This document shows, one piece after another, positions 15,207 through 23,979 of a stretch of 51,111 bases of DNA; within the stretch, counting starts at the first letter, position 1; each line of letters starts with the position of its first letter. The notes below the pieces were generated by a model, which did no database searches, was not told where the DNA came from, and worked only from the letters and a program-made list of their open reading frames with translations. This DNA is from an uncultured Oscillibacter sp. (lineage in GTDB: Bacteria > Bacillota > Clostridia > Oscillospirales > Oscillospiraceae). The translations under genes and the position numbers were made by a program. The DNA lies in the NCBI GenBank assembly GCA_910583695.1, contig CAJTZL010000015.1, forward strand, positions 1 to 51,111. The letters run 5' to 3'.

Positions 15207-16952
15207 ATGGATATTTTTTCCCTGTTTACCCTCTGCGGGGGGCTGGCCTTCTTCCTCTACGGCATGACCACCATGTCCAAGAGCCTGGAAAAGATGGCCG
15301 GCGGCCGCCTGGAGCGGCTGTTGAAGCGTATGACCTCCAACCCCATGAAGGGCCTGCTTCTGGGCGCGGGCATCACCATCGCCGTCCAGTCCTCTTCGGC
15401 GGTGACGGTGATGCTGGTGGGCCTGGTGAACTCCGGCGTCATGGAACTGGGGCAGACCATCGGCGTCATCATGGGCTCCAACGTGGGCACCACATTGACG
15501 GCGTGGATTCTGTCCCTCACCGGCATTGAGAGCGAGAGCGTGCTTTTGAACCTCCTGAAGCCGGAGAACTTCTCCCCCCTCTTCGCCCTGGCGGGCATCC
15601 TGCTCATCATGGGCTCCAAGCGCCAGCGGCGGCGGGACATCGGGCGCATCCTCATCGGCTTCGCCATTTTGATGTCCGGCATGGAGATGATGAAAAACTC
15701 CGTCAGCCCCCTGGCGGAGATGCCGGGCTTTTCGGACCTGCTGACGGCCTTCCGCAATCCCCTGCTGGGCGTGGCCGTGGGCGCGGTGTTCACCGGGGTC
15801 ATCCAGTCCTCGGCGGCCTCCGTGGGCATTCTGCAGGCCCTGGCCCTCACCGGGTCCATCACCTACGGCGTGGCCATCCCCATCATCATGGGCCAGAACA
15901 TCGGCACCTGCGTCACGGCGCTGATCTCCTCCATCGGGGTATCCCGGGGGGCCAAGCGGGTGTCCGTGATCCACATTGCCTTCAACATCATCGGAACGGC
16001 CATTGGGCTCATCCTCTTCTGCGGCGGGGACCTGCTGTTCCACTTCCCCTTCATGGATTCCGCCGTGGGAGCCGTGGGCGTGGCCCTGTGTCACACGGTC
16101 TTCAACATCGGCACCACCGCCCTGCTGCTGCCCTTCTCCCGCCAGCTGGAATGGCTGGCCCGGGCGGCTGTCAAAGAAGAGGACAAGACCCCTCAGTTTG
16201 CCTTCCTGGACCCCCTGCTGCTCCGCACCCCCGGCGCAGCGGTCAGCGAGTGTGCCGCCATGACCCGGGAGATGGGCGATCTGGCCCGGAAGAGCCTGAT
16301 GGCCTCCCTGGGGCAGCTTGCGAGCTATAGCGGAGATCTGGAGGCGGAGCTGCTGGAGAATGAGGACAAGCTGGATGTCTACGAGGACCGCCTCAGCGGC
16401 TATCTGGTGCAGATTTCCCAGCATGGCCTCTCCATGGAGGACATCCACACCGTCTCCCGGCTGCTCCACGCCATCGGGGATTTTGAGCGCATCGGGGACC
16501 ACGCCCTGAATATCCAGGAGTCCGCCCGGGAGCTCCACGAGAAGGGCCTGAGCTTCTCCGGCGCGGCGGAGGCGGAGCTCCAGGTGCTGGAACAGGCCCT
16601 GGGGGACATTCTTGCCGCGGCGGTGGGTTGCTTCCAGGCGGACGACCCCGCCGCCGCCAAAACGGTGGAGCCCCTGGAGGAGACCATCGACCGGCTCACC
16701 GACGAGATTCGGGCCCGGCACATCCACCGGCTCCAGAGCGGGGAGTGCACCATCCAGCTGGGCTTTATCCTGAACGACCTGCTGACGAACCTGGAGCGGG
16801 TATCCGACCACTGCTCCAACATCGCCGTCTGCGTCATGGAGGAGCGGGAGGACCGCGGGGAACAGCGCCACGCCTTTCTCCACGACTTCAAGGCCGCCGG
16901 GGAGTTCACGGAGAGCCTGGACAGGGATCTGGAGAAATACAAGCTGCCTTGA
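15207..16952 (+). CDS. Na/Pi cotransporter family protein (NptA-like) with PhoU domain, 581 aa
   Basis: The N-terminal ~330 residues are a duplicated membrane domain of the Na/Pi-cotransporter family. Each half has its QSS signature (ITIAVQSSSAVTVMLVGLVN and GVIQSSAASVGILQALALT) plus GSNVGTTLTAW and GQNIGTCVTAL. Residues about 350-580 are PhoU-like: helical, with FERIGDHALNI and LTNLERVSDHCSNIAVCVM, which in PhoU bind metal. Such proteins export or import phosphate with sodium and sense it through the PhoU part. ATG 15207 follows GAGGA; the in-frame TTG at 15204 is not needed. A small unknown gene follows 23 bp later, probably cotranscribed. Confidence 0.92.
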   Translation: MDIFSLFTLCGGLAFFLYGMTTMSKSLEKMAGGRLERLLKRMTSNPMKGLLLGAGITIAVQSSSAVTVMLVGLVNSGVMELGQTIGVIMGSNVGTTLTAWILSLTGIESESVLLNLLKPENFSPLFALAGILLIMGSKRQRRRDIGRILIGFAILMSGMEMMKNSVSPLAEMPGFSDLLTAFRNPLLGVAVGAVFTGVIQSSAASVGILQALALTGSITYGVAIPIIMGQNIGTCVTALISSIGVSRGAKRVSVIHIAFNIIGTAIGLILFCGGDLLFHFPFMDSAVGAVGVALCHTVFNIGTTALLLPFSRQLEWLARAAVKEEDKTPQFAFLDPLLLRTPGAAVSECAAMTREMGDLARKSLMASLGQLASYSGDLEAELLENEDKLDVYEDRLSGYLVQISQHGLSMEDIHTVSRLLHAIGDFERIGDHALNIQESARELHEKGLSFSGAAEAELQVLEQALGDILAAAVGCFQADDPAAAKTVEPLEETIDRLTDEIRARHIHRLQSGECTIQLGFILNDLLTNLERVSDHCSNIAVCVMEEREDRGEQRHAFLHDFKAAGEFTESLDRDLEKYKLP

Positions 16953-16975
16953 CCCTCTGAAATCAGAAGGCGCGT

Positions 16976-17449
16976 ATGGAAACATGCACGAACTTTCAAT
17001 GGATGGAACGCTATATGAAGGACCCGGAGGGAGAGCTTGACGGCTTTTGGGACAGCGGCATCCCCATCTGGGTGGACTGGAGAGATTATGACGAGTGGAT
17101 CATCCAGGGTGTTTGTGAACGGCTGCCTGCGTCGGCCCGCTTTCGCTATGAGATACGGGACAGCGTTCTGCCCCGGGGCTCGGATATCCTGCTGGGAAGA
17201 GACGGGGCCTTGACGGCGATACCCTATGCCCCGGACCGCATGGACCGGGACACGACGCTGAAAGCGGTCCAGGCCCAGCTGGACCCGGACTGGCAGCTGA
17301 GGTGCTTCGTGTACTCCATGGCGGACGATACCGTGGGCTTCTGCCTCCTCTCCGCGGCGGAGTGGAGGGAGCTGGAAGCGGCCTTCGGCCCCCGGACCGT
17401 GGCACGGTACTTCCGGCCCATTGGACCGAAAAGCCGCATTTTTGGCTGA
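16976..17449 (+). CDS. Uncharacterised protein, 157 aa
   Basis: Not recognised. It starts METCTNFQWMERYMKDPEGE and is acidic and tryptophan-rich (FWDSGIPIWVDWRDYDEW). It alternates predicted strands and helices and ends GPRTVARYFRPIGPKSRIFG. No signal peptide or membrane segment is seen. AGAAGG lies upstream of ATG 16976. It starts 23 bp after the Na/Pi cotransporter and ends at a strong terminator, so it is the distal gene of that transcript. Confidence 0.7.
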   Translation: METCTNFQWMERYMKDPEGELDGFWDSGIPIWVDWRDYDEWIIQGVCERLPASARFRYEIRDSVLPRGSDILLGRDGALTAIPYAPDRMDRDTTLKAVQAQLDPDWQLRCFVYSMADDTVGFCLLSAAEWRELEAAFGPRTVARYFRPIGPKSRIFG

Positions 17450-17459
17450 GGGAAGAACA

Positions 17460-17496
17460 GAGCCCTCCGGAGCATCTGGAATGCTCCGGAGGGCTC
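17460..17496 (+). terminator. Intrinsic terminator between convergent genes
   Basis: A 16-bp perfect stem (gagccctccggagcat, loop ctgga, atgctccggagggctc), with a T-rich stretch (tttccggtttttt) on the plus side. It also lies between the minus-strand stop at 17513 and the plus-strand stop at 17449, so it may serve both. Confidence 0.85.
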
Positions 17497-17512
17497 TTTC
17501 CGGTTTTTTGCG

Positions 17513-19342
17513 TTACAGGTAGTTCAGCGGGTTCTTGGCCACGCCGTTGTACCGGACCTCGAAGTGGCAGTGGTTGCCGGTGGAGTTGCCGGTGGAGCCG
17601 GCCCGGGCGATCTGCTGCCCCTTGTAGACCTTCTGGCCTACGGAGACTGTCAGGCTGCTGTTGTGGCCGTACCGGGTCACATAGCCGTTTCCGTGGTCGA
17701 TCTGGACCAGATAGCCGTAGCCGCCCATCCACCCGGCGTAGGTGACGGTTCCGCCGTCGGCGGCGTAGATCGGCGTACGGTAGGGCACCGCGATGTCGAT
17801 TCCCTTGTGATTGGTGGAGCCGATGCCGCCGGGGGAGCTCCGCCCGCCGAACCGGGAGCTGATGCGCCCCGTGGTGGGCCAGCGGAAGGTGCCGGAGGCC
17901 GCCGTGATAGGCTTGGGCTTCGTGCCCTGGAGCCGGTGCTCTGTGACGGGCTGGCGGAGGGTGACGGAGGACAGGACCGTTCGCTCCGTCTCCGTACCGT
18001 TGATATAGGTGACGTTTGCCACGGTGTCCGCCGCGCCGTACTGCCCGGCGGAGGTGACGCGGTAGTCGCCCACGTAGATGTCCGGGCTGTCCGTGTACTC
18101 CACGTCGAAGGCCACGCTGTCCACGTACCGCTCCTGCTGGACCACAGTCATGGTCAGGTAGGGTACGGAGGCGGACATGGTGAGGATTTCGCCGATTTGC
18201 AGCTTGTCGATGTTGTAGCCGGGGTTCAGGGCCTCCAGCTCCTTGGAGGTGAGGCCGTGGTCCTCGGCGATTTCGGACCAGGTGTCCCCTTTGGCCACGG
18301 TGTAGGTGACTTCGGCGGTCTTGGTGCTGTAGAGCGTCTCCGCCAGGAAGCCCAGGTTCATCAGGCTGTCTGTGGCCACAAACTCCTCCTTCACCTCCAC
18401 ATTTTCCGCGAAGGAAACGGAGATGGTGCCCTCGTTGGTGGCGGAGAGCTGAATCTGCTCCAGCAGCTGCTCCAGGGCCCCCTTGTAGGGCGTGGCCCCG
18501 ATGCGCTCCCCGTCTACATAGAGGCAGTAGGCCGCCGTGACCATGCCTACCTCCCGGCTCAGCTCCTCCTCATAGGTCTCCTTGTCCACCAGATCCTGGC
18601 GGCGGAGGAGGCCGGAGGAGTATTGAATCAGGGAGTTGTCAATGGTGAAGCTCCGTCCCAGAGTCTGGGCGGTGACTTTTTCCAGCTCTGCCCGGGCCTC
18701 CTCGGCCTCGGCCTCGCTGGAGAGGGCCCCCAGCACTTTTCCGTCGTAGGTGACGGTGACGCCCCTGGTATAGGTGGAGACGAACAGCACCGCCGCCGCC
18801 GCTATGCAGCCTCCCGTCAGGAACACGGCGGGGTGGATGCGCCAGCGGTGCTGTTTCTGAGAGCTCCGGGCGTCCTTCTGCCGGGAGGCGCTGTTCTTTT
18901 GCAGCACCCGCTCCTGGAGCAGGCTCCCCCACATGGGCAAGAGGCCCCAGAAAAACAGCATCAGCTGGATGGGCAGCCGCTCGGACTCCGGGAAGCGGTG
19001 GGCCTTGTTCTCCCGGACGATGCGCCGCCAGCGGCGGCGGAAGTGCAGCCGCTTCTGGGCGATGGACTGGCGGGGGGAGGGGGCGTGCTCCTGCCGCTCC
19101 TGGGGGCGGGACTTCCGGGGGGAGGCACTCCGGCGCTCCCGGCTGTGGGAGGAGGCGGAGCGGCGGCGCTCCGGGGGACGGCGCTCTCCCTCCGGTTCCC
19201 AGTCCCGGATCGAGGGGGGGAGGTCCCAATCCTTCCAGGGGCTCCAGCCGTCGGGGAAGCCTTCCCGCTCTGGGGCGGGGTCCGGCTTGTCCTCCCGGCG
19301 GGGCGGGGCCTGGGTGGTGGTTTTTTTCCTGTCTTCGCTCAT
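17513..19342 (-). CDS. Membrane-anchored M23 peptidase with LysM and G5 domains, 609 aa
   Basis: Residues 1-165 are a very basic, disordered region (many R, E, P and S), a single membrane helix spans about 173-193 (PAVFLTGGCIAAAAVLFVST), and the rest is outside the cell. A LysM repeat lies at VTYTVAKGDTWSEIAEDHGLTSKELEALNPG, a G5-like segment around ADTVANVTYINGTETERTVLSSV, and a C-terminal M23 (LytM) fold at the end. Zinc ligands are the His and Asp in TNHKGIDIAVP and the HxH of NHCHFEV, with GHNSS as the intervening motif. It is probably a peptidoglycan DD-endopeptidase or an activator linked to division or sporulation. RBS AAGGAG precedes ATG 19342. It is a stand-alone gene with its own promoter. 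Confidence 0.9.
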   Translation of the reverse strand: MSEDRKKTTTQAPPRREDKPDPAPEREGFPDGWSPWKDWDLPPSIRDWEPEGERRPPERRRSASSHSRERRSASPRKSRPQERQEHAPSPRQSIAQKRLHFRRRWRRIVRENKAHRFPESERLPIQLMLFFWGLLPMWGSLLQERVLQKNSASRQKDARSSQKQHRWRIHPAVFLTGGCIAAAAVLFVSTYTRGVTVTYDGKVLGALSSEAEAEEARAELEKVTAQTLGRSFTIDNSLIQYSSGLLRRQDLVDKETYEEELSREVGMVTAAYCLYVDGERIGATPYKGALEQLLEQIQLSATNEGTISVSFAENVEVKEEFVATDSLMNLGFLAETLYSTKTAEVTYTVAKGDTWSEIAEDHGLTSKELEALNPGYNIDKLQIGEILTMSASVPYLTMTVVQQERYVDSVAFDVEYTDSPDIYVGDYRVTSAGQYGAADTVANVTYINGTETERTVLSSVTLRQPVTEHRLQGTKPKPITAASGTFRWPTTGRISSRFGGRSSPGGIGSTNHKGIDIAVPYRTPIYAADGGTVTYAGWMGGYGYLVQIDHGNGYVTRYGHNSSLTVSVGQKVYKGQQIARAGSTGNSTGNHCHFEVRYNGVAKNPLNYL

Positions 19343-19425
19343 AGGGTCTCCTTGTATCCGGCATCGGCCCTCCCGGAAAGCGGGAGGGGAGGTTCTGAAA
19401 AAGTTACAATTTGTTACCAGTGCCT

Positions 19426-19454
19426 ATCATACCGCTTTTTTCCCCTGCCGTCAA
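19426..19454 (-). promoter_or_regulatory. Promoter of the M23 peptidase gene
   Basis: On the minus strand TTGACG (19449-19454) and TATGAT (19426-19431) are 17 bp apart. Confidence 0.75.
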
Positions 19455-19481
19455 GCCCTGGAAGGGGCAAAAAAGCGGGGC

Positions 19482-19525
19482 CTTCCGGGGATTTTCCGGC
19501 GGTTTCGACGGAAAACGCCCCGGAA
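19482..19525. repeat. Long imperfect palindrome between divergent promoters
   Basis: cttccgggg...ttttccg pairs with cggaaaa...ccccggaag, broken by a one-base bulge and a loop (gcggtttcga). A partly similar run (ttccggcg then aaaacgccccgga) occurs at 24955-24976 in front of metK. It could bind a regulator of the M23 gene and pta, or be a mobile palindrome. Confidence 0.5.
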
Positions 19526-19605
19526 GCCGGATTCAGTGTGCCATACGGGAGCTGGGAATTGGTGACAGAACCGTAAATTTTTATAAAAGAGCCCCGAAAT
19601 TTGGA

Positions 19606-19633
19606 TTGACCAGGGCGGGCAAACGTGTATAAT
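19606..19633 (+). promoter_or_regulatory. Promoter of pta
   Basis: TTGACC (19606-19611) and TATAAT (19628-19633), spacing 16 bp. Confidence 0.8.
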
Positions 19634-19680
19634 GGAGTTATCAAACCCCGGCAAAGACTTGTACATCTGGAGGAAAAGAC

Positions 19681-20661
19681 ATGTTTGAATTTCTGATCAA
19701 AAAGCTGAAAGCCCATCCCCGCAAGATTGTGTTCACCGAGGGCACCGATCCCCGCATCCTGGAGGCCGCCGCCCGGCTGCTGTCCGCCACGTTCCTGATG
19801 CCCGTGCTGGTGGGCAACCGGGAGGAAATCCTGGCCGCCGCCGAGGAGGTGGGCTTCAACGTCAAGGGCGCGGAGATCCTGGATCCCGAGACCTTTGAGG
19901 ACATGGACAAGATGGTGGCCGAGATGGTGGCCCTCCGCAAGGGCAAGATGACCGAGGAGCAGTGCCGCGCCGTGCTGAAGCAGGGCAACTACTTCGGCAC
20001 CATGCTGGTGAAGATGGGCTACGCCGACGCCCTGCTGGGCGGCGCCACGTACTCCACCGCCGACACCGTCCGTCCCGCCCTCCAGCTCATCAAGACCAAG
20101 CCGGGGTGCAAGATCGTCTCCAGCTGCTTCATTCTGGTCCGTCCCTCCGCCACCGGCGACCCGGACGTGTTCGCCATGGCGGACTGCGCCATCAACATCA
20201 AGCCCACGGAGGACGAGCTGGTGGAGATCGCCGTGGAGACCGTCCAGACGGCCCGGACCTTCGGCATCGACCCCAAGGTGGCCTTCCTCAGCTACTCCAC
20301 CCACGGCTCCGGCTCCGGCGAGGACGTGGACAAGATGCATCAGGCCTGCGAAAAGGCGAAGTTCGCCCTGCCCGGCGTGGTGGTGGACGGCGAGCTCCAG
20401 TTTGACGCCGCCGTGTCTCCCCGGGTGATGAAGACCAAGTGCCCCGATTCTCCCGTCCACGGGCAGGCCAACACCTTCATCTTCCCGGACATCAACGCGG
20501 GCAACATCGGCTACAAAATTTGCCAGCGCATGGGCTCCTTCGACGCCTACGGCCCCATTCTCCAGGGCCTCAACGCCCCCATCAACGACCTCTCCCGGGG
20601 CTGCAACGCCCAGGAGGTCTACTCCATGGCCATCATCACCGCCGGCCTTTGCGAGGACTGA
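19681..20661 (+). CDS. pta: Phosphate acetyltransferase, 326 aa
   Basis: It opens MFEFLIKKLKAHPRKIVFTE, followed by GTDPRILEAAARLL, GGATYSTADTVRPALQLIKT, SCFILVRPSA and FLSYSTHGSGSGEDVDKM, and ends NAQEVYSMAIITAG. This is the pattern and length of single-domain phosphotransacetylases. It converts acetyl-CoA and phosphate to acetyl phosphate, the first step of ATP-yielding acetate formation. AGGAAAAG precedes ATG 19681. Acetate kinase, its usual partner, is not in this window, and the gene is monocistronic with consensus promoter and a 19-bp terminator stem. Confidence 0.95.
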   Translation: MFEFLIKKLKAHPRKIVFTEGTDPRILEAAARLLSATFLMPVLVGNREEILAAAEEVGFNVKGAEILDPETFEDMDKMVAEMVALRKGKMTEEQCRAVLKQGNYFGTMLVKMGYADALLGGATYSTADTVRPALQLIKTKPGCKIVSSCFILVRPSATGDPDVFAMADCAINIKPTEDELVEIAVETVQTARTFGIDPKVAFLSYSTHGSGSGEDVDKMHQACEKAKFALPGVVVDGELQFDAAVSPRVMKTKCPDSPVHGQANTFIFPDINAGNIGYKICQRMGSFDAYGPILQGLNAPINDLSRGCNAQEVYSMAIITAGLCED

Positions 20662-20677
20662 ACCCGGCTCTTGGGAA

Positions 20678-20719
20678 ATGAACAAGCGGAGCGGCTGAAA
20701 AGCCGCTCCGCTTGTTCAT
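20678..20719. terminator. Bidirectional terminator between pta and the patatin gene
   Basis: A 19-bp perfect stem with a GAAA tetraloop (atgaacaagcggagcggct opposite agccgctccgcttgttcat). The stop codon of the minus-strand patatin gene (20716-20718) lies inside its right arm. Confidence 0.85.
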
Positions 20720-21573
20720 TCTCCGGCCCAGAACGCCCGGACCCGTTCGATTTCCCGCCGCCCGTCGAAGTAGCCCTCCTGCCACAGGGCCCGGAGGGTG
20801 TCCAGATTTTTCTCCGTCCGGGAGCAGCCCAGGGTGTCCCTGGGGGCGATGACCAGAACCCTGCCCTGCCGCTCCAGGTCGAACAGGGCCTCCCGGCAGG
20901 CGTTGTACCGCTCCGACCGGGTCCGCATGGTCTCCTGAAAATTCGGATACCGCTTGAACGCCCGGGCGATGGCCGCATCGGACCGGCCCGGCTTTTTGTA
21001 GTAGTCCCGCTCCCGGGTCAGCACCACCGCCACCCGGTCGCAGCCCTCCCGAAGGGCCCGCCGCCAGGGGATGGCGTCGGCGCAGCCGCCGTCCAGGTAG
21101 GGCTGGCCGCCGATCCGGATGACGGGGAACATCAAAGGGATGGCGCAGGTGGCCTCCAGCGGCAGGTTGGGGGAATCCCGCCGGGGGACGGGGAGGTATT
21201 CCGCCTCCCCGGTGATCAGGTTCGTCACCACCGCCTCCGCCCGGCCGGGGTAGGCTGCAAAGGCGTCGTAGTCAAAGGGAATCAGCTCGTTGGGGATGGT
21301 CTCATAGGCGAACTTGAGGCCGAAATAGGAGCGGTTCCGGGGATCCGCCAGATTCCGGAACCCCATGTAGCGTTTGTCGTTGGCGTAATGGCAGATCAGC
21401 TGGAGGTTCCGGCGGCTCTGCCGGGAGAGGTAGCTGACGCCGTAGGCAATGCCGGCGGAGACGCCCAGGGTATAGTCCGGCAGAGGGAGCCCGCCGTCCA
21501 GAAAGGCGTCGCACACGCCGGAGGAGTAAATGGTCCGCAGGGCTCCGCCCTCCAGGACCAGCGCGGTTTTCAT
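20716..21573 (-). CDS. Patatin-like phospholipase, 285 aa
   Basis: The glycine-rich oxyanion motif is LVLEGGALRTIYSSGV, the nucleophile elbow is GVSAG (Ser about 40), and the catalytic Asp lies in YLDGGCADAIPW. These give the Ser-Asp dyad of bacterial patatins (RssA/YlfI group), cytoplasmic lipid acyl hydrolases. GAGGTG precedes ATG 21573. It starts 18 bp after the stop of a small membrane protein and is the last gene of the rhomboid/LTA-synthase operon, so a membrane-lipid role is plausible. Confidence 0.92.
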   Translation of the reverse strand: MKTALVLEGGALRTIYSSGVCDAFLDGGLPLPDYTLGVSAGIAYGVSYLSRQSRRNLQLICHYANDKRYMGFRNLADPRNRSYFGLKFAYETIPNELIPFDYDAFAAYPGRAEAVVTNLITGEAEYLPVPRRDSPNLPLEATCAIPLMFPVIRIGGQPYLDGGCADAIPWRRALREGCDRVAVVLTRERDYYKKPGRSDAAIARAFKRYPNFQETMRTRSERYNACREALFDLERQGRVLVIAPRDTLGCSRTEKNLDTLRALWQEGYFDGRREIERVRAFWAGE

Positions 21574-21591
21574 GGTATCACCTCAATGAAA

Positions 21592-22107
21592 TTATCGGTA
21601 AAGATGCTTTTTCAGCTTCCAGTGCCAGACGCGGGTCAGGCGGGCCAGGGTGGAGTCCGTCAGCAGGAAGACGATGTTGCCCATGGCCAGAAGGGCGGCG
21701 TTGAAATACCAGGCGGCCCCCAGCAGCTCCTCCGTCAGGCCCATGATCCGCAGAATCAGGCCGTAGAGCAGGAGGGCGGCGGCGTTGCACACCGCCAGCC
21801 GGGCCAGGAGGCGCACAAGCCGGGAGGGCAGGGCGGCGATTTTCGGCCGGAGGATGGGATACCAGCCGAAGAACAGGTAGACAAAGGCGGTCTCCCGGTT
21901 GGGGGAGAGGAGCAGCCCTGACAGGGCCGCGGCGGCGTAGGTGGTTCCGGCGGCCTTGGGGCCCAGCTCCTCCAGCACGGGCAGAAGCACGCTCATGGCC
22001 AGAATGGGGGCGCAGAACACCATGCCGGGGAGGATGCCCCCCAGGCACAGCAGCACCGCCGCCAGGGCGGTGAGGACGCCGCAGAGGGCCAGGGCCCGGG
22101 CTCTCAT
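21592..22107 (-). CDS. Integral membrane protein, 171 aa
   Basis: Not recognised to family. Five or so hydrophobic segments run through the protein (ALCGVLTALAAVLLCLGGIL, MVFCAPILAMSVLLPVLE, AAALSGLLL, AVCNAAALLLYGLIL, NIVFLLTD), with an FFGWYPILRPK loop between. The layout recalls the small DUF2232/ECF-S-like membrane proteins of Firmicutes. The start overlaps the stop of the LTA-synthase gene by 4 bp, indicating coupling. It has a basic C-terminus (WHWKLKKHLYR). Confidence 0.8.
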   Translation of the reverse strand: MRARALALCGVLTALAAVLLCLGGILPGMVFCAPILAMSVLLPVLEELGPKAAGTTYAAAALSGLLLSPNRETAFVYLFFGWYPILRPKIAALPSRLVRLLARLAVCNAAALLLYGLILRIMGLTEELLGAAWYFNAALLAMGNIVFLLTDSTLARLTRVWHWKLKKHLYR

Positions 22108-23972
22108 GGGACCTCCTTATACTGGAGCTTGTAGTAGCTCCAGCGCCGCCACTTCTGGAGGAGCTCCTGCTGCCGGGAGCTCAGCTCCCCGGTGACGGAG
22201 CCGTCCGCCGTCAGGTAAAGGGTTTTATGCACCACCGGCAGCTCCCGCCGGAGCTGGTTCAGGAAGGCGAACCAGGGGCTTTCCTCACCACGGCCCGTCA
22301 GCTCCAGCACCGCCGCCCCCAGGAAGCAGGCGGAGACGGTCTCCGGCAGGTCCAGGGCCTCTGCGGCGCGGTCCCAGTCCAGGGCCGCCGCCGCCGCGTC
22401 GTTGGCCCAGATGACATAGGGGGTCTCGTAGGCCGTCAGGCTTTCCCGCCCCTCCGGGCCGGGGAACACGTCGATGCCCAGCTGCCGGTAGCCAATCTGA
22501 TTGTCCCCCAGGTAGGGCAGGTGGTCCCCCCAGAAGACCAGGATCACCGGCGTTTCCTGGACGGCGAAGTACCGCCAAAGGCGGCCCAGCATGGCGTCCG
22601 CGTCCCGGAGGCCCTCCAGGTAGACGCTGAGGAGGGTCTCCACCTCCGCCGAGAGGCCGGGAATGCCCGTGGGGGGGAATTCGTAGTCCGGCCCGTACTT
22701 GTCGGCGGTGTAGGACATGTGGTTTTGTATGGTGGTGGTGAAGTGGAAGAGGGGGCCCTCCGCCTGCTCAAAGGCCGCTTCAATGAGGCTTGCGGCGTAG
22801 TCGTCCGTGACCCAGCGGCCCTTGTACTCCGGGCTTTCCATGTCCCCGACGAACAAGGTCTCCTCCGCGCCGAGCCAGCGGTAGACGTTCTCCCGGTTGT
22901 AGAACCAGTTGTCCCCCGGGTGGTAGAAGGAGGTCTCGTAACCGTCGCTTCCGAAGACCCGGAAGAGGCTGTCCAGATTCCGGTTCACCACCCGCATGGC
23001 GGAGCTGGCGGAGGCGGAGAGGGCGGTGGTCTGCATGCCCGTCAGCACGTCGAACTCCGTGTTGGCGGTGCCTCCGGCGAAGCCGGGGACCACCACGCGG
23101 CCGCTGAGGGCGCGGGGGTCCTCCCGGAGGGCATGGAAGTTGGGCAGGGGATCGTTCTCCCCATGATACGCAGAGAGAACCCCGTCGGTGAGGTCGGAAA
23201 AGGCCTCGTTCATCACCATGACCACGCTGACGTCTTTCCCCAGCCCGGTCTGGTCCCCGGTCTCCCAGCTCTCCGCTTCGGCGCGGCGGAAGCCCTCGGG
23301 CCGGTCCACCAGATAGGTGGTGAAGTGATGGCAGAAGGCGTAGGGGAAGCCCAGGTCGTTGAAGACGGAGGGGACGTACTCGGCGTTGCGGACCTGGAAG
23401 GACTGGTAAAGGTCCTTGGAGGCGTAAACAGTGAAGATCAGGCCCGTCAGCACCGCAAGGCCCGCGGCAAAGCCCAGGAGGCTTCCCGCCCAGCCCCGGA
23501 GCCGCTCCATCGGAAAGGGCTTGCAGCCGATGAAAACCCCCAGGGCCAGCAGGGCGGTGGTGGTCAGGACCACCGCCGTGATCTGGGGGACGGGATAGCG
23601 GATGTCATAGCTCTCCAGGGCGCTGCCCACCTCCTTCAGCAGGGCGAAGTCCCGGGGGAACACCGGCTCGTCCCGGACCTCCATCTTCACCCGGTTGGCG
23701 ATGGACAAGGCCCCCGCCGCCAGATTCACCAGCGCCGCGGCGAAGAAGACGTTGCGAAGCAGGCATGCCGCCGCCAGAATCAAAAGGCCCGCCGGAAGGG
23801 CGTTCAGCACGATCAGCAGAGGCTGGCGGAGAAAGCCGGAGAGCAGGGAGCGGAAGGAATTGGGCTGGCACCAGAGGGCCAGCAGGGTGACGCCTCCGGC
23901 CAGCAGCACCGCCCACAAAAGGCTGAGGGGCAGGGAGAGGCGGTATTTGGGGTTTGGGAAGGGATTTCTCAA
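22104..23972 (-). CDS. LTA synthase family sulfatase (phosphoglycerol transferase type), about 622 aa
   Basis: Hydrophobic segments occupy the first ~200 residues (LSLPLSLLWAVLLAGGVTLL, LLIVLNALPAGLLILAAACLL and others). An extracellular alkaline-phosphatase/sulfatase fold follows: NEAFSDL, GGTANTEFDVLTG (catalytic Thr region), SSAMRVVNRNLDSLF, YHPGDNWFYNRENVY, and LVFWGDHLPYLGDN (metal-binding D-H). Known members transfer phosphoglycerol onto glycolipid or glycans. TTG 23972 is preferred as start because AAGGAG lies 10 nt upstream inside the end of the rhomboid gene; ATG 23999 is an alternative without a good site. Second gene of the operon. Confidence 0.88.
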   Translation of the reverse strand: MRNPFPNPKYRLSLPLSLLWAVLLAGGVTLLALWCQPNSFRSLLSGFLRQPLLIVLNALPAGLLILAAACLLRNVFFAAALVNLAAGALSIANRVKMEVRDEPVFPRDFALLKEVGSALESYDIRYPVPQITAVVLTTTALLALGVFIGCKPFPMERLRGWAGSLLGFAAGLAVLTGLIFTVYASKDLYQSFQVRNAEYVPSVFNDLGFPYAFCHHFTTYLVDRPEGFRRAEAESWETGDQTGLGKDVSVVMVMNEAFSDLTDGVLSAYHGENDPLPNFHALREDPRALSGRVVVPGFAGGTANTEFDVLTGMQTTALSASASSAMRVVNRNLDSLFRVFGSDGYETSFYHPGDNWFYNRENVYRWLGAEETLFVGDMESPEYKGRWVTDDYAASLIEAAFEQAEGPLFHFTTTIQNHMSYTADKYGPDYEFPPTGIPGLSAEVETLLSVYLEGLRDADAMLGRLWRYFAVQETPVILVFWGDHLPYLGDNQIGYRQLGIDVFPGPEGRESLTAYETPYVIWANDAAAAALDWDRAAEALDLPETVSACFLGAAVLELTGRGEESPWFAFLNQLRRELPVVHKTLYLTADGSVTGELSSRQQELLQKWRRWSYYKLQYKEVP

Positions 23973-23979
23973 AGGGGAT

